Counted from the first letter of the stretch, positions 28,291-35,848 are shown. The stretch is 44,826 nucleotides of DNA from an uncultured Aquimarina sp. (GCA_937951135.1 CALFCI010000062.1:1-44826); one strand, 5' to 3'. The notes: generated from the letters alone by a model not told the origin. A program made the numbers and translations.

Positions 28291-29277
28291 ATGTTTAAGA
28301 AAAAACGATTTCAAATTCATTCTTATATGGGGTATGGTAACCATATACGCCTTAGAGCTTCGGGAAGGGTGCTAAAAGATAAGTATGTGAATTTTGAAGG
28401 AAATCTAGGAGCTTTAAGAACGCTTCGAAATGTATATAAACAATTCGAAAGTGATGAACTGCCCAATGTAACCATCCAATTGACATTGTCAAATGATACA
28501 TCTTATACGACCATTACAGATGCAGAAGGGTATTATCATTTTGATGAAGTGTTAACAACACCCTTGACTATAGAAAATCAATGGGTCATGTATCAGGTTG
28601 CGTTTATTCCTGAAACGCATAAGCTTGCGCTACCAACTACGTTGTTTGAAGGGAAAATGTTAGTTCCGTCTCCTCAAGCGAAGTATGGGATTATTAGTGA
28701 TATTGATGATACTATATTGCATACTGGTGTTGCCTCTGTCTTAAAATGGAGATTGATTGTCAATACTTTTTTTAGAAACTTTGATAAACGAAAACCTTTA
28801 GCGGGTACAGCCGCATTTTACACGAAATTTCAGAGCGGTACCACGTATCCTAATCCTATATTTTATGTTAGTAACAGTCCTTGGAATCTTTATGAATATT
28901 TGAAAACATTTTTAAAAACGAATCGTTTTCCAGAAGGGCCTATTTTACTGAGAGATTTTAGAACTCCTTTTGATAAAACACCAAAGCCAAAACATCCTCA
29001 TAAGCAGTCAGAAATTTTAAATTTATTAGAATTGTACCCTAATATGAATTTTATATTAATTGGAGACACTGGTGAGAAAGATGCAGATATATACACAACA
29101 ATAGCCAATAGATATCCCAATCGAATTTTAGCGATCTATTTGCAAAGTGTTCCATATAAGAGAAAAGAAAAACGAATTCAAAAATTGATTGCAGATTTTA
29201 CTACAGTGCCTATTTTATTAATTAAAGATACAGCTGATGCAGAATCACATGCACGAAAATTGGGTTTTATAGCATGA
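28291..29277 (+). CDS. App1-like phosphatase (DUF2183)
   Basis: 328 aa from the ATG at 28291; a possible TTG at 28258 lies inside the hppA terminator and is rejected. The C-terminal half carries a HAD-type DxDxT motif, DIDDT at residues 137-141, followed by FYVSNSPWNLYEYL and GDTGEKDADIY, the pattern of the DUF2183/App1 family whose yeast member is a phosphatidate phosphatase. The N-terminal half has a beta-rich part with a DAEGYYHF turn. No signal peptide or membrane segment is seen. Lipid phosphatase activity is inferred from family only. Confidence 0.88.
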   Translation: MFKKKRFQIHSYMGYGNHIRLRASGRVLKDKYVNFEGNLGALRTLRNVYKQFESDELPNVTIQLTLSNDTSYTTITDAEGYYHFDEVLTTPLTIENQWVMYQVAFIPETHKLALPTTLFEGKMLVPSPQAKYGIISDIDDTILHTGVASVLKWRLIVNTFFRNFDKRKPLAGTAAFYTKFQSGTTYPNPIFYVSNSPWNLYEYLKTFLKTNRFPEGPILLRDFRTPFDKTPKPKHPHKQSEILNLLELYPNMNFILIGDTGEKDADIYTTIANRYPNRILAIYLQSVPYKRKEKRIQKLIADFTTVPILLIKDTADAESHARKLGFIA

Positions 29278-29353
29278 TACTACTTAGTTTGGTTGTTGTG
29301 AATACATAAAACAAGAGTAAGGTAAAGAGGTAAGAATTACATGCATAAGAATC

Positions 29354-30124
29354 TTAGGCACCTTTCAAATTTCTAACCTCAGAAGTAAGAGCAATCATGG
29401 CTTCTTGTAATTGTTTAATATTTGTTTGGTCTGCGTTAGTGTCAATATTAAAGCTTAATTTGCTATTCACTTCCCAAAGTTCTTTTACTTGATGGGCTTC
29501 TATAGTATAGGGCTCGTACTCCGGATTTAAAGAAATTAAGGTCAAGAGTGCGTCGTTTTCATTTTTCTTTATTTTTTTTACCATTACACTATCGTCTAGT
29601 ACAAGCACATAAATAGCATGTGTAGTTACCTCTGCCAATGTGCCGATCGCTTTGCCGATTACCCACTCTTTAGGCTCTAATGAAGGCAGCATACTGTCTC
29701 CTTCTACCTGAAACCCTCGGTAACTAGCGTTTCGATATTCAGGTAATGGGATGTCAAATGCTGGAAGCTGTTGATACCAAGTAGGATCTTGAATGTTTTG
29801 AGGATATCCTGCCGCTGCTTTAATATTAACCAAAACCATGTTCTCATTGGTATTAGTGTCTACGGTTACTACTTTAGGAGCAACGTCATTCGGATAGAGT
29901 TGGATAATTTTTTGTGTACTTTCTCCAAACAGCCATAATGGATTAATTCCAAATTGTTGCAATAGTTTGGTAACGACTTGTCCAGATATTTTTGTTTTCC
30001 CTCGCTCAATATCGGCAGTAGAGTTTTTAATGCCAAGTACTTCCGCAAAGTCAGACTGTGTATACCGTTGATCCTCTCTAATTTCTTTGAATCGTTTAAT
30101 TGTTTGTGCAGTTTGATCTTCCAT
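29354..30124 (-). CDS. XRE-family repressor with S24 (LexA-like) autoprotease domain
   Basis: 256-aa DNA-binding regulator. Helix-turn-helix at about residues 8-62 (YTQSDFAEVLGIKNSTADIE, then RGKTKIS). The C-terminal LexA/CI-type domain has the nucleophile Ser144 in VEGDSMLPSL, the general base Lys183 in VMVKKI, and a matching Ala105-Gly106 bond in KAAAGYP that could be the self-cleavage site, with LexA-like spacing. A short, probably coiled-coil tail ends the protein. It is divergent from a DUF559 gene with four TTTGGAA repeats between them, so autoregulation and control of that gene are likely. Induction by DNA damage is an inference. Confidence 0.92.
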   Translation of the reverse strand: MEDQTAQTIKRFKEIREDQRYTQSDFAEVLGIKNSTADIERGKTKISGQVVTKLLQQFGINPLWLFGESTQKIIQLYPNDVAPKVVTVDTNTNENMVLVNIKAAAGYPQNIQDPTWYQQLPAFDIPLPEYRNASYRGFQVEGDSMLPSLEPKEWVIGKAIGTLAEVTTHAIYVLVLDDSVMVKKIKKNENDALLTLISLNPEYEPYTIEAHQVKELWEVNSKLSFNIDTNADQTNIKQLQEAMIALTSEVRNLKGA

Positions 30125-30152
30125 AAGGTACTGATGCTATATTGATACAAAT

Positions 30153-30160
30153 CAAATATA
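30153..30160 (-). promoter_or_regulatory. putative -7 box of the XRE/S24 gene
   Basis: On the minus strand the sequence reads TATATTTG, an exact TAnnTTTG match, 28 bp upstream of the start codon. The operator repeats begin just upstream, where the -33 region would lie. Confidence 0.5.
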
Positions 30161-30166
30161 CATTGT

Positions 30167-30236
30167 TTTTGGAATTTTTCCGATTTTTTTTGGAATATTT
30201 TAGTTTATTTGGAATATTTCCATATATTTGGAAAAA
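30167..30236. promoter_or_regulatory. operator array of four TTTGGAA repeats
   Basis: GGAA cores begin at 30171, 30192, 30211 and 30230, at 21, 19 and 19 bp spacing, each preceded by TTT. The third is a near-perfect palindrome, TGGAATATTTCCA (30210-30222), and the first, TTGGAATTTTTCCG, is partly so. The array sits between the two divergent start codons. Its last repeat overlaps the TATATTTG box of the rightward gene and its first lies beside the leftward promoter. The XRE/S24 protein is the obvious candidate binder. Confidence 0.7.
30223..30230 (+). promoter_or_regulatory. putative -7 box of the DUF559 gene
   Basis: TATATTTG, an exact TAnnTTTG match, 31 bp before the ATG. Its last three bases form part of the fourth TTTGGAA repeat, so a bound repressor would cover it. 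Confidence 0.5.
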
Positions 30237-30261
30237 TTACTAATTACTTAAAATTATAATC

Positions 30262-30621
30262 ATGTCTACATCAATTCTAATTCATCAACCTGTTTCCGAG
30301 ACCATAATTAGACATACGTTAGATAATTCATTAGGAGCAATTGAACACTTATATAAACAATTGAATGATAAAGGGTATGCCTTTTTAAGAAATCAAAACG
30401 TTGATAATTATACATTTGATTTTTACTGTCCAACAGCTAAAATAGCAATAGAAGTTGACGGATATGCACATGAGTTTTCCGATGTATACAGTAAAGATGT
30501 GTCAAAAAAGCTCTTTATATCCTCCTTAGGAATCACAGTATTACGATTTACGGATTATCAAATATTAGTCGATATGGATGAAATCTTTAGAACATTAAAA
30601 AATCAGTTTATTCAGAATTAG
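30262..30621 (+). CDS. DUF559 (Vsr-like endonuclease fold) protein
   Basis: 119 aa. The core YTFDFYCPTAKIAIEVDGYA, then HEF, and later LGITVLRFTDYQIL match DUF559 proteins, which share the Vsr/PD-(D/E)xK nuclease fold; Asp in FDFYCP and Glu/Asp in IEVDG would be the metal-binding acids. No DNA-recognition or methylase domain is attached. It faces the XRE/S24 repressor across an operator array. Function is unknown; a nuclease induced when the repressor cleaves itself is a hypothesis. The MITE-like copy B starts 15 bp after its stop. Confidence 0.85.
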   Translation: MSTSILIHQPVSETIIRHTLDNSLGAIEHLYKQLNDKGYAFLRNQNVDNYTFDFYCPTAKIAIEVDGYAHEFSDVYSKDVSKKLFISSLGITVLRFTDYQILVDMDEIFRTLKNQFIQN

Positions 30622-30635
30622 TTTATTGAATCTAC

Positions 30636-30805
30636 TCTGAGTACATGATAAAAAATAGTTGTTCTCTATGTAAAGCTGTATCATCACTTTGTAATTCAAA
30701 CCTACTAGGTTTTCAAAACCTAGTAGGTTTGACAAAGTAAGTGTTTATAAAATGTTGATTATCAAAAATCTAAAATATAGCAACTAATTTTTGTCATGTA
30801 CTAAA
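30636..30805. mobile_element. MITE-like element, copy B (about 170 bp) with 8-bp direct repeat
   Basis: Ends are AGTACATG (30640-30647) and CATGTACT (30795-30802); extended inward, the two ends match at 21 of 24 positions as inverted repeats. The element is flanked by an exact 8-bp direct repeat GAATCTAC at 30628-30635 and 30806-30813, a plausible target-site duplication. The centre is a perfect 18-bp hairpin with a one-base loop (30696-30713 with 30715-30732), containing CCTACTAGG. It is homologous to copy A (14421-14732) in opposite orientation and has no coding capacity. Confidence 0.78.
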
Positions 30806-30813
30806 GAATCTAC

Positions 30814-31047
30814 ATTATGAATTAAGGAAACCTTCAGTTTTCAATTCATAATGCTAATTGAACTACTACTTAGTATCGTTATTATAGATGTTAGCTTAAG
30901 TGTAAGCACATGTTAATTGTTGTTAAATATCCATTTTTAAGGCGTTAAGAATTGAAATAATAAAAATACTTATGCTAAAAAATAATATTATATGAAATAA
31001 AATATTATTTTTGGAGTTAAATAACACATTAACTATATCTATAAATT
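30814..31047. other. intergenic region upstream of the Ala-rich lipoprotein
   Basis: AT-rich sequence between copy B and the lipoprotein gene, with no gene seen. The only recognisable site is the TATTTTTG box at 31006-31013. Confidence 0.5.
31006..31013 (+). promoter_or_regulatory. putative -7 box of the lipoprotein gene
   Basis: TATTTTTG matches TAnnTTTG, 34 bp before the ATG. No clear -33 element. Confidence 0.4.
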
Positions 31048-31497
31048 ATGAAAAAATTATTTTTAGGAGCATGTGCTCTAATGGTATTATCAGTTGTTTC
31101 ATGTAAGAAAACAGTAGAAGCTGCTGCTGACGAAGCTACAGAAGTAGTAGACGGTGCTGCAGATGCTGCAGGTGCTGTTGTTGACGGAGCTACAGACGTA
31201 GTAGATGGTGCTGCAGATGCAGTAGCAGAAGCTGCTAGTGGTATTCCATCTTTCGAAGATGCTGCTGTAAACGAATACGTAAAAGCATACGATGAGTATA
31301 TCAGTGAGTATGCTAAAGCTGCTGAAAGCAAAGATATGACTGCTTTTGCTGCATTAGGAACTAAAGGACAAGAATTAGGAACTAAAGCTCAAGAAGTTTT
31401 AGGAAATCTTTCTCCTGAAGATGCTAAGAAACTTACAGATTACATGACTGAAAATTCTAAGAAATTACAAGAATTATCAGCTAAATTTAGTCAGTAA
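31048..31497 (+). CDS. small Ala/Asp-rich lipoprotein
   Basis: 149 aa. Signal peptide MKKLFLGACALMVLSVVSC with a lipobox-like VVSC, so Cys19 should be lipidated. Residues about 25-65 are a degenerate repeat of V-V-D-G-A-[AT]-D-[AV], which reads as an amphipathic acidic helix like those in LEA-type proteins. The C-terminal part (about 68-149) is helical and Lys/Glu-rich with no known motif. Function is unknown. It has its own promoter-like box and shares a bidirectional terminator with the convergent aminotransferase gene. Confidence 0.85.
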   Translation: MKKLFLGACALMVLSVVSCKKTVEAAADEATEVVDGAADAAGAVVDGATDVVDGAADAVAEAASGIPSFEDAAVNEYVKAYDEYISEYAKAAESKDMTAFAALGTKGQELGTKAQEVLGNLSPEDAKKLTDYMTENSKKLQELSAKFSQ

Positions 31498-31522
31498 TTG
31501 AACTGATTAAAGTAATAAGTAT

Positions 31523-31552
31523 AAAAAGCTACCTCTTTGGGTAGCTTTTTTT
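31523..31552. terminator. bidirectional intrinsic terminator
   Basis: AAAAAGCTACC (31523-31533) pairs with GGTAGCTTTTT (31540-31550) around loop TCTTTG, with T on both outgoing strands. It lies between the convergent lipoprotein and DegT aminotransferase genes. Confidence 0.9.
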
Positions 31553-31575
31553 ATGCCTTATTTTTTGGTGAACTT

Positions 31576-32730
31576 TTATTTTTGAACAAATTCAATAATC
31601 GTGCGAGTAATGAATTCAATTTGTTCATCGTCCAACTCTGTATGCATCGGTAGCGAAATAACTTCTTTAACTAATTGATTTGTTACCGGAAAATCAGCCT
31701 CATTATAGCGCTCATCTTGATATGCTTTTTGAAGGTGTAGTGGAATTGGGTAATATACTCCACATGGAATATCATTTGCTTGTAAATGTTGTACTAAAGC
31801 ATCTCGATCTACACCTAATATTCTTAGGGTATATTGATGAAACACATGGCAATCACAAGTATCACAAATAGCAGTACAATTATTCGATAGTTTTGGTGTA
31901 TTAATATTTGGGATTTCGTTAAAAGCTGTATTATATTTTTGTGCCGCTTTTCTTCGAGCAGCATTGTACTTATTTAGGTGTGGTAGTTTAACTCTTAGGA
32001 TAGCAGCTTGAATAGAGTCTAATCTAGAATTTACGCCAATAACATCATGGTGATATCGCGTGTACATTCCATGATTTACAATACCTCTAATCGTATGTGC
32101 CAATGCATCATCATTCGTAAAGATGGCTCCACCGTCTCCATAACATCCTAGATTTTTTGAAGGAAAGAAAGAGGTAGAGGCAACATGACCAATGGTACCT
32201 GTTTTTGCTTTTCGACCATCTGCAAATGTATAACTAGCGCCAATCCCTTGTGCGTTATCTTCAATCACAAATAAATCATGAGCTTTAGCAATATCCATAA
32301 TAGCCTCCATATTGGCACTTTGACCAAATAAATGTACAGGAACAATGGCTTTCGTTTTAGGGGTAATTGCTTTTTTTATGGCTTCTGGATCAATATTAAA
32401 AGAATCGGGTTCTACATCTACCAAAACAGGAGTTAGTTGTAATAGTGCGATAACTTCTACAGTAGCTGCAAAAGTGAAATCGGCTGTGATCACTTCATCT
32501 CCAGGTTGTAACCCAAGTCCCATCATTGCGATTTGTAACGCATCAGTTCCATTTCCACATGGGATTACATGTTTGATATCTAAATAAGCTTCTAATTCTT
32601 TTTGAAATGTCTTAACTTCTGGGCCATTAATAAAGGCTGTAGAATCAATAACATCTATAACTGAGGAGTTTACACGATCTTTAATATGCTCATATTGACC
32701 TTTAAGGTCAACCATTTGTATTTTCTTCAT
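31576..32730 (-). CDS. DegT/DnrJ/EryC1/StrS aminotransferase
   Basis: 384-aa PLP enzyme of the sugar-aminotransferase family, which converts keto-sugar nucleotides to amino sugars for surface polysaccharide. GNGTDALQIAMM, EDNAQGIGA (Asp158) and STSFFPSKNLG (PLP Lys192) are present, then GVNSRLDSIQAAIL and the C-terminal YYPIPLHLQ. An unusual Cys cluster, Cys284, 288, 291 and 293 (CTAICDTCDC), sits just before the conserved HVFHQYTLR. The next gene is a Kdo transferase, so a role in envelope glycans is likely; the exact sugar is not decidable. Only one gene of such a pathway is here. Confidence 0.92.
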   Translation of the reverse strand: MKKIQMVDLKGQYEHIKDRVNSSVIDVIDSTAFINGPEVKTFQKELEAYLDIKHVIPCGNGTDALQIAMMGLGLQPGDEVITADFTFAATVEVIALLQLTPVLVDVEPDSFNIDPEAIKKAITPKTKAIVPVHLFGQSANMEAIMDIAKAHDLFVIEDNAQGIGASYTFADGRKAKTGTIGHVASTSFFPSKNLGCYGDGGAIFTNDDALAHTIRGIVNHGMYTRYHHDVIGVNSRLDSIQAAILRVKLPHLNKYNAARRKAAQKYNTAFNEIPNINTPKLSNNCTAICDTCDCHVFHQYTLRILGVDRDALVQHLQANDIPCGVYYPIPLHLQKAYQDERYNEADFPVTNQLVKEVISLPMHTELDDEQIEFITRTIIEFVQK

Positions 32731-32773
32731 GAATATTTGTATTGTATGCCACTAAAGTACATAATTCCATTTT

Positions 32774-32797
32774 GAATTCAGAATTCAGAATTCAGAA
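32774..32797. repeat. 7-bp tandem repeat (GAATTCA)
   Basis: Three exact copies of GAATTCA plus a partial fourth lie in the 111-bp gap between the divergent aminotransferase and Kdo transferase genes. It has the same 7-bp period as the arrays at 34610-34769. Confidence 0.75.
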
Positions 32798-32841
32798 ATT
32801 AAGCAGGTATTCTGTATTTTAGCAGTTATAAACACACACAC

Positions 32842-34080
32842 TTGAAATTACTATACACTATTTTTACAGTACTATTCAATAGTCTACTTCCAGTATTAGG
32901 ATTGTTAAGCCCTAAATTGAAGTTATTTGCCAAAGGAAGAACTGAAGTTTTTCAGAAATTAGAGGATGATATTGGTGATAATGATCGCACAATTTGGTTC
33001 CATTGTGCTTCTTTGGGAGAGTATGAGCAGGGAGTTCCTGTTATGAAAGAAATAAAATCAGCATATCCATTACATAAAATAGTGGTTACTTTTTTTTCAC
33101 CATCTGGATATGAAGTCAAAAAAAATAGTGATTTAGCCGATAGTGTCGTATACCTTCCAATGGATATCAATACTAATGTAAAACGTTTTTTAAGCGCTGT
33201 ACATCCAGAGGTAGCTGTATTTGTTAAATATGAGTTCTGGCCTAATTATTTTAGGCAGTTAGAACAGCAATCTATTCCTATTGTAATGGTGTCTGCCGCA
33301 TTTCGAAAAGAGCAATCTTTTTTTAGATGGTATGGAGGGTTTATGCGGAAAGCATTAGATCGTGTAACCCATTTTTTTGTGCAAGATGCTATTTCCAAAG
33401 AATTATTAACAACTATTGGTAAAACAAATGTCACGATTAGTGGGGATACTCGTTTTGATCGCGTTGCCAGTCAAATTGAAATGGATAATCATGTTGATTT
33501 CATCGCAAATTTTATTGGAGATCGATTATGTGTGGTTTTAGGGAGTACTTGGCCAGAAGATGAAACGGTATTTATCGAATATGTAAATGCGGCTCCAAAA
33601 GAAGTTTGTTTTATTATTGCACCTCATGAGATTAAAGAGCGTTATGTGCACGGAATAGAAGAAAAGATTACTATTCCTACAGTACGATATTCAACAAAAG
33701 CAGGAAAAGAACTTCAAGAGTATTCGGTCTTTATTATGGATACGGTTGGGTATTTATCTCGTGTATATCATTATGCTGATATCGCCTATGTAGGAGGTGC
33801 TATGGGGACTTCTGGGTTACATAATATTTTGGAGCCAGCTACTTTCGGAGTGCCGATCATTATAGGACAACACTTTGAAAAGTTTAGAGAGGCTAAACAA
33901 TTGCAGAAACTAGCAGGCTTATTTTCTGTAGCAACTCCAGATGAATTTTCTGGAATACTAACTAAACTAGTAGGTCATCAAGAATTCAGAAGACAAACTG
34001 GAATGATTGCAGGGCATTTTATTAATAGTAATACTGGCGCAACAGCTACAATTGTAGCGTATCTAAAAACGAAAATATAA
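32842..34080 (+). CDS. waaA: 3-deoxy-D-manno-octulosonic acid (Kdo) transferase
   Basis: Adds Kdo to lipid A precursor at the inner membrane. 412 aa. TIWFHCASLGEYEQGVP carries the conserved acidic catalytic residue of the family; VKYEFWPNYF, SAAFRKEQSFFRWYG, VLGSTWPEDE and YVGGAMGTSGLHNILEPATF with GVPIIIGQHFEKFREA are all family motifs. The start is a TTG at 32842: an in-frame stop lies at 32800-32802, no ATG occurs between it and the TTG, and MKLLYTIFTVLFNSLLPVL is the normal membrane-anchoring N-terminus. Confidence 0.95.
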   Translation: MKLLYTIFTVLFNSLLPVLGLLSPKLKLFAKGRTEVFQKLEDDIGDNDRTIWFHCASLGEYEQGVPVMKEIKSAYPLHKIVVTFFSPSGYEVKKNSDLADSVVYLPMDINTNVKRFLSAVHPEVAVFVKYEFWPNYFRQLEQQSIPIVMVSAAFRKEQSFFRWYGGFMRKALDRVTHFFVQDAISKELLTTIGKTNVTISGDTRFDRVASQIEMDNHVDFIANFIGDRLCVVLGSTWPEDETVFIEYVNAAPKEVCFIIAPHEIKERYVHGIEEKITIPTVRYSTKAGKELQEYSVFIMDTVGYLSRVYHYADIAYVGGAMGTSGLHNILEPATFGVPIIIGQHFEKFREAKQLQKLAGLFSVATPDEFSGILTKLVGHQEFRRQTGMIAGHFINSNTGATATIVAYLKTKI

Positions 34081-34193
34081 AATAATCCCGATGCTTATAA
34101 AAAGAAATAAGTACTCAGTATTGAGTATTAGAGCTGGTGTGCATTACTGAAATTGATATCTCATTACTCAATATTAGTATCTAAATACTAGAT

Positions 34194-34585
34194 TCAAACT
34201 GTAGTTGCTTCGTTAAGGTGTCTTCTGAAGGGAAGCATCTCTTTGTAGATATGAAGTATCTTTTCGGTAAAATCAGTACGCAATATATCCTTTTGAGTTA
34301 GCGGATGTATGACAGCAAAAGTTTTATGCCGTAATAAGTAAATATGTTTATGGTCAGAAGCATATCTTTTAGGAGCCTTTTGTAACCTCGTATTGTCATG
34401 CACTAATCCGTCAATGTTTTTTGAAAAGAAGGAGTGTTTAAGATGGTTGCTAGTTCGTCTCCATTATAGTCAATAGCCTCTCTAATACTACGCAATACTT
34501 TAGCTTCAGGTTTCCAGTAGCCGCCGGAAAGCAGGCATTCAGAAATTCCGATATGAATATAGAAATCACCTTGTTTAGTACGTAA
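34194..34585 (-). pseudogene. DUF2461 family gene, truncated and frameshifted
   Basis: The minus strand encodes the C-terminal part of a DUF2461 protein in two frames. The first (about 34585-34412) reads GDFYIHIGISECLLSGGYWK, then PEAKVLRSIREAIDYNGDEL, ending FQKTLTD and a stop. The second (34403-34194) continues in another frame with HDNTRLQKAPKRYASDHKHI, then YLLRHKTFAVIHPL..FTEKILHIYKEMLP. These join into the family pattern, so one base has been gained or lost near 34404-34412. The N-terminal half is missing; the homology stops where heptamer repeat arrays begin (34610). A remnant, not a working gene. Confidence 0.8.
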
Positions 34586-34609
34586 ATCTAAAATCGTACA
34601 TCTAATTTG

Positions 34610-34637
34610 GTTGTTCGTTGTCAGTTGACGGTTGATT
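34610..34637. repeat. 7-bp tandem array, GTTGnnn type
   Basis: Four heptamers in register: GTTGTTC, GTTGTCA, GTTGACG, GTTGATT. It lies at the broken 5' edge of the DUF2461 remnant and shares unit order with the array at 34728. Confidence 0.75.
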
Positions 34638-34667
34638 GATTTTCCACAAAACCAATTAACTTCTTAA

Positions 34668-34702
34668 CTTCTGGCTTCTGGCTTCTGGCTTCTGACTTCT
34701 AA
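34668..34702. repeat. 7-bp tandem array (CTTCTGG)
   Basis: Three exact CTTCTGG units, then CTTCTGA and CTTCTAA, all in 7-bp register. It is directly followed by two AAATCGT heptamers (34702-34715); a similar AATCGTAAATCGTACTTCT string recurs at 34789-34808. Confidence 0.8.
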
Positions 34703-34727
34703 AATCGTAAATCGTACTTCTATTTTA

Positions 34728-34769
34728 GTTGATGGTTGATCGTTGTCAGTTGATGGTTGATGGTTGATT
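34728..34769. repeat. 7-bp tandem array (GTTGATG type, six units)
   Basis: Six units in perfect 7-bp register: GTTGATG, GTTGATC, GTTGTCA, GTTGATG, GTTGATG, GTTGATT. The order TCA then GAnG then GATT echoes the array at 34610-34637. Confidence 0.8.
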
Positions 34770-34887
34770 TTTTTCAATCGTAACTCTACAATCGTAAATC
34801 GTACTTCTAATATAGCAGCTTGCTTCTAGCCTTTACAGTTAGCTTTTCATTACATGTCATAACTCCTTAACTTTGTACTTCTAGTTT

Positions 34888-35502
34888 CTAAAATAATCCA
34901 TTGAGTTCGGCATCAATTCGATTAATGATATTTCCAAGGTCTTCAGGATTATCAACAAAATTAAGTTGATCTACATCAATAACTAATAAATTGCTTTTGT
35001 CATATCCATGAATCCATGCTTCATAACGTTCATTCAGACGACTTAGGTAATCAATACTAATCGTATTTTCATATTCGCGACCTCGTTTATGAATTTGAGC
35101 CACTAGATTTGGAATACTACTGCGTAAGTAAATGAGTAAGTCTGGGCCTTCTATCACGCTCTCCATTAAATCAAAAAGAGAACGGTAATTTTCAAAATCC
35201 CTATTCGTCATTAAGCCCATTGCATGTAAATTAGGCGCAAAAATATAGGCATCTTCATAAATCGTACGATCTTGAATAATATCTTTTTGGTGTTGTTGAA
35301 TTTCTAAAACATGTCTAAAACGACTATTGAGGAAATAAATTTGAAGGTTGAACGACCAGCGCTCCATTTTATTATAAAAATCTTCTAAATAGGGGTTCTC
35401 CAAAACGTCTTCGAACTGAGCTTCCCATTTGTAATGGTTAGAAAGTAATCCTGTTAACGATGTTTTTCCTGAGCCAATGTTTCCTGCAATTGCTATATGC
35501 AT
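34888..35502 (-). CDS. deoxynucleoside kinase
   Basis: 204 aa from the ATG at 35500-35502; an upstream in-frame TTG (35530-35532) would add a Lys-rich stretch before the P-loop and is rejected. It phosphorylates deoxynucleosides for salvage. The Walker A motif AGNIGSGKT starts at residue 6, DRTIYEDAYIFA carries the DR[ST] motif, and RGREYEN is the lid-like Arg region. Similar in layout to the dAdo/dGuo kinase and dNK group; substrate choice is not decidable. No obvious partner gene. Confidence 0.92.
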   Translation of the reverse strand: MHIAIAGNIGSGKTSLTGLLSNHYKWEAQFEDVLENPYLEDFYNKMERWSFNLQIYFLNSRFRHVLEIQQHQKDIIQDRTIYEDAYIFAPNLHAMGLMTNRDFENYRSLFDLMESVIEGPDLLIYLRSSIPNLVAQIHKRGREYENTISIDYLSRLNERYEAWIHGYDKSNLLVIDVDQLNFVDNPEDLGNIINRIDAELNGLF

Positions 35503-35529
35503 AATTGTTTTTTTTTTGGATTGTATCTC

Positions 35530-35537
35530 CAAAATTA
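35530..35537 (-). promoter_or_regulatory. putative -7 box of the deoxynucleoside kinase gene
   Basis: The minus strand reads TAATTTTG, a TAnnTTTG match, 27 bp upstream of the chosen ATG. This also argues against the upstream TTG start, which overlaps it. Confidence 0.4.
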
Positions 35538-35772
35538 CACCAAAATTTATTCTGGTTATTTTGAGGTTTGTTTGGTGTTGAAATTAGTTTGATGGTAAAT
35601 ATACAGGATTTTTAGAGGAAGATAAAAGGGTTTGTGTAACAATTTGATCTAGGTGTAAATAAAAATTTACAATAAAGAAAAAGCATTATACCCTGAAGGG
35701 AATGTTTGTAGGGGGATAATTACAAAACGGGAGAATATGCTGTCTAGATTTAAATATTAAAAATAGTGGATT
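35538..35772. other. intergenic region without recognisable gene
   Basis: AT-rich sequence between the kinase promoter box and the terminator of the small secreted protein gene. I see no gene, repeat or clear regulatory site. Confidence 0.5.
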
Positions 35773-35824
35773 AAAAAAGAGGTTCTCTAAAAGCGGAATA
35801 GTTTCCATTTTTAGAAGAACCTCT
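35773..35824 (-). terminator. intrinsic terminator of the small secreted protein gene
   Basis: GAGGTTCTCTAAAA (35779-35792) pairs with TTTTAGAAGAACCTC (35809-35823) with one bulge; the inner loop can form GGAA/TTCC. On the minus strand it is followed by a run of six T (35773-35778). Confidence 0.75.
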
Positions 35825-35848
35825 CTTAATGTGTAATGATAATTAAAT

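Noticed and set aside
29354-30621. Prophage remnant, suggested by the CI-like S24 repressor
   Set aside because: No integrase, structural, lysis or replication gene lies nearby, and the flanks are ordinary chromosomal genes.
34194-34403. Independent 69-aa gene
   Set aside because: It is the frame-shifted C-terminal piece of a DUF2461 protein, with the adjoining piece in another frame just upstream.
35503-35532. TTG start for the deoxynucleoside kinase
   Set aside because: The extension is Lys-rich, overlaps a promoter-like box, and the ATG at 35502 places the P-loop at the normal position.
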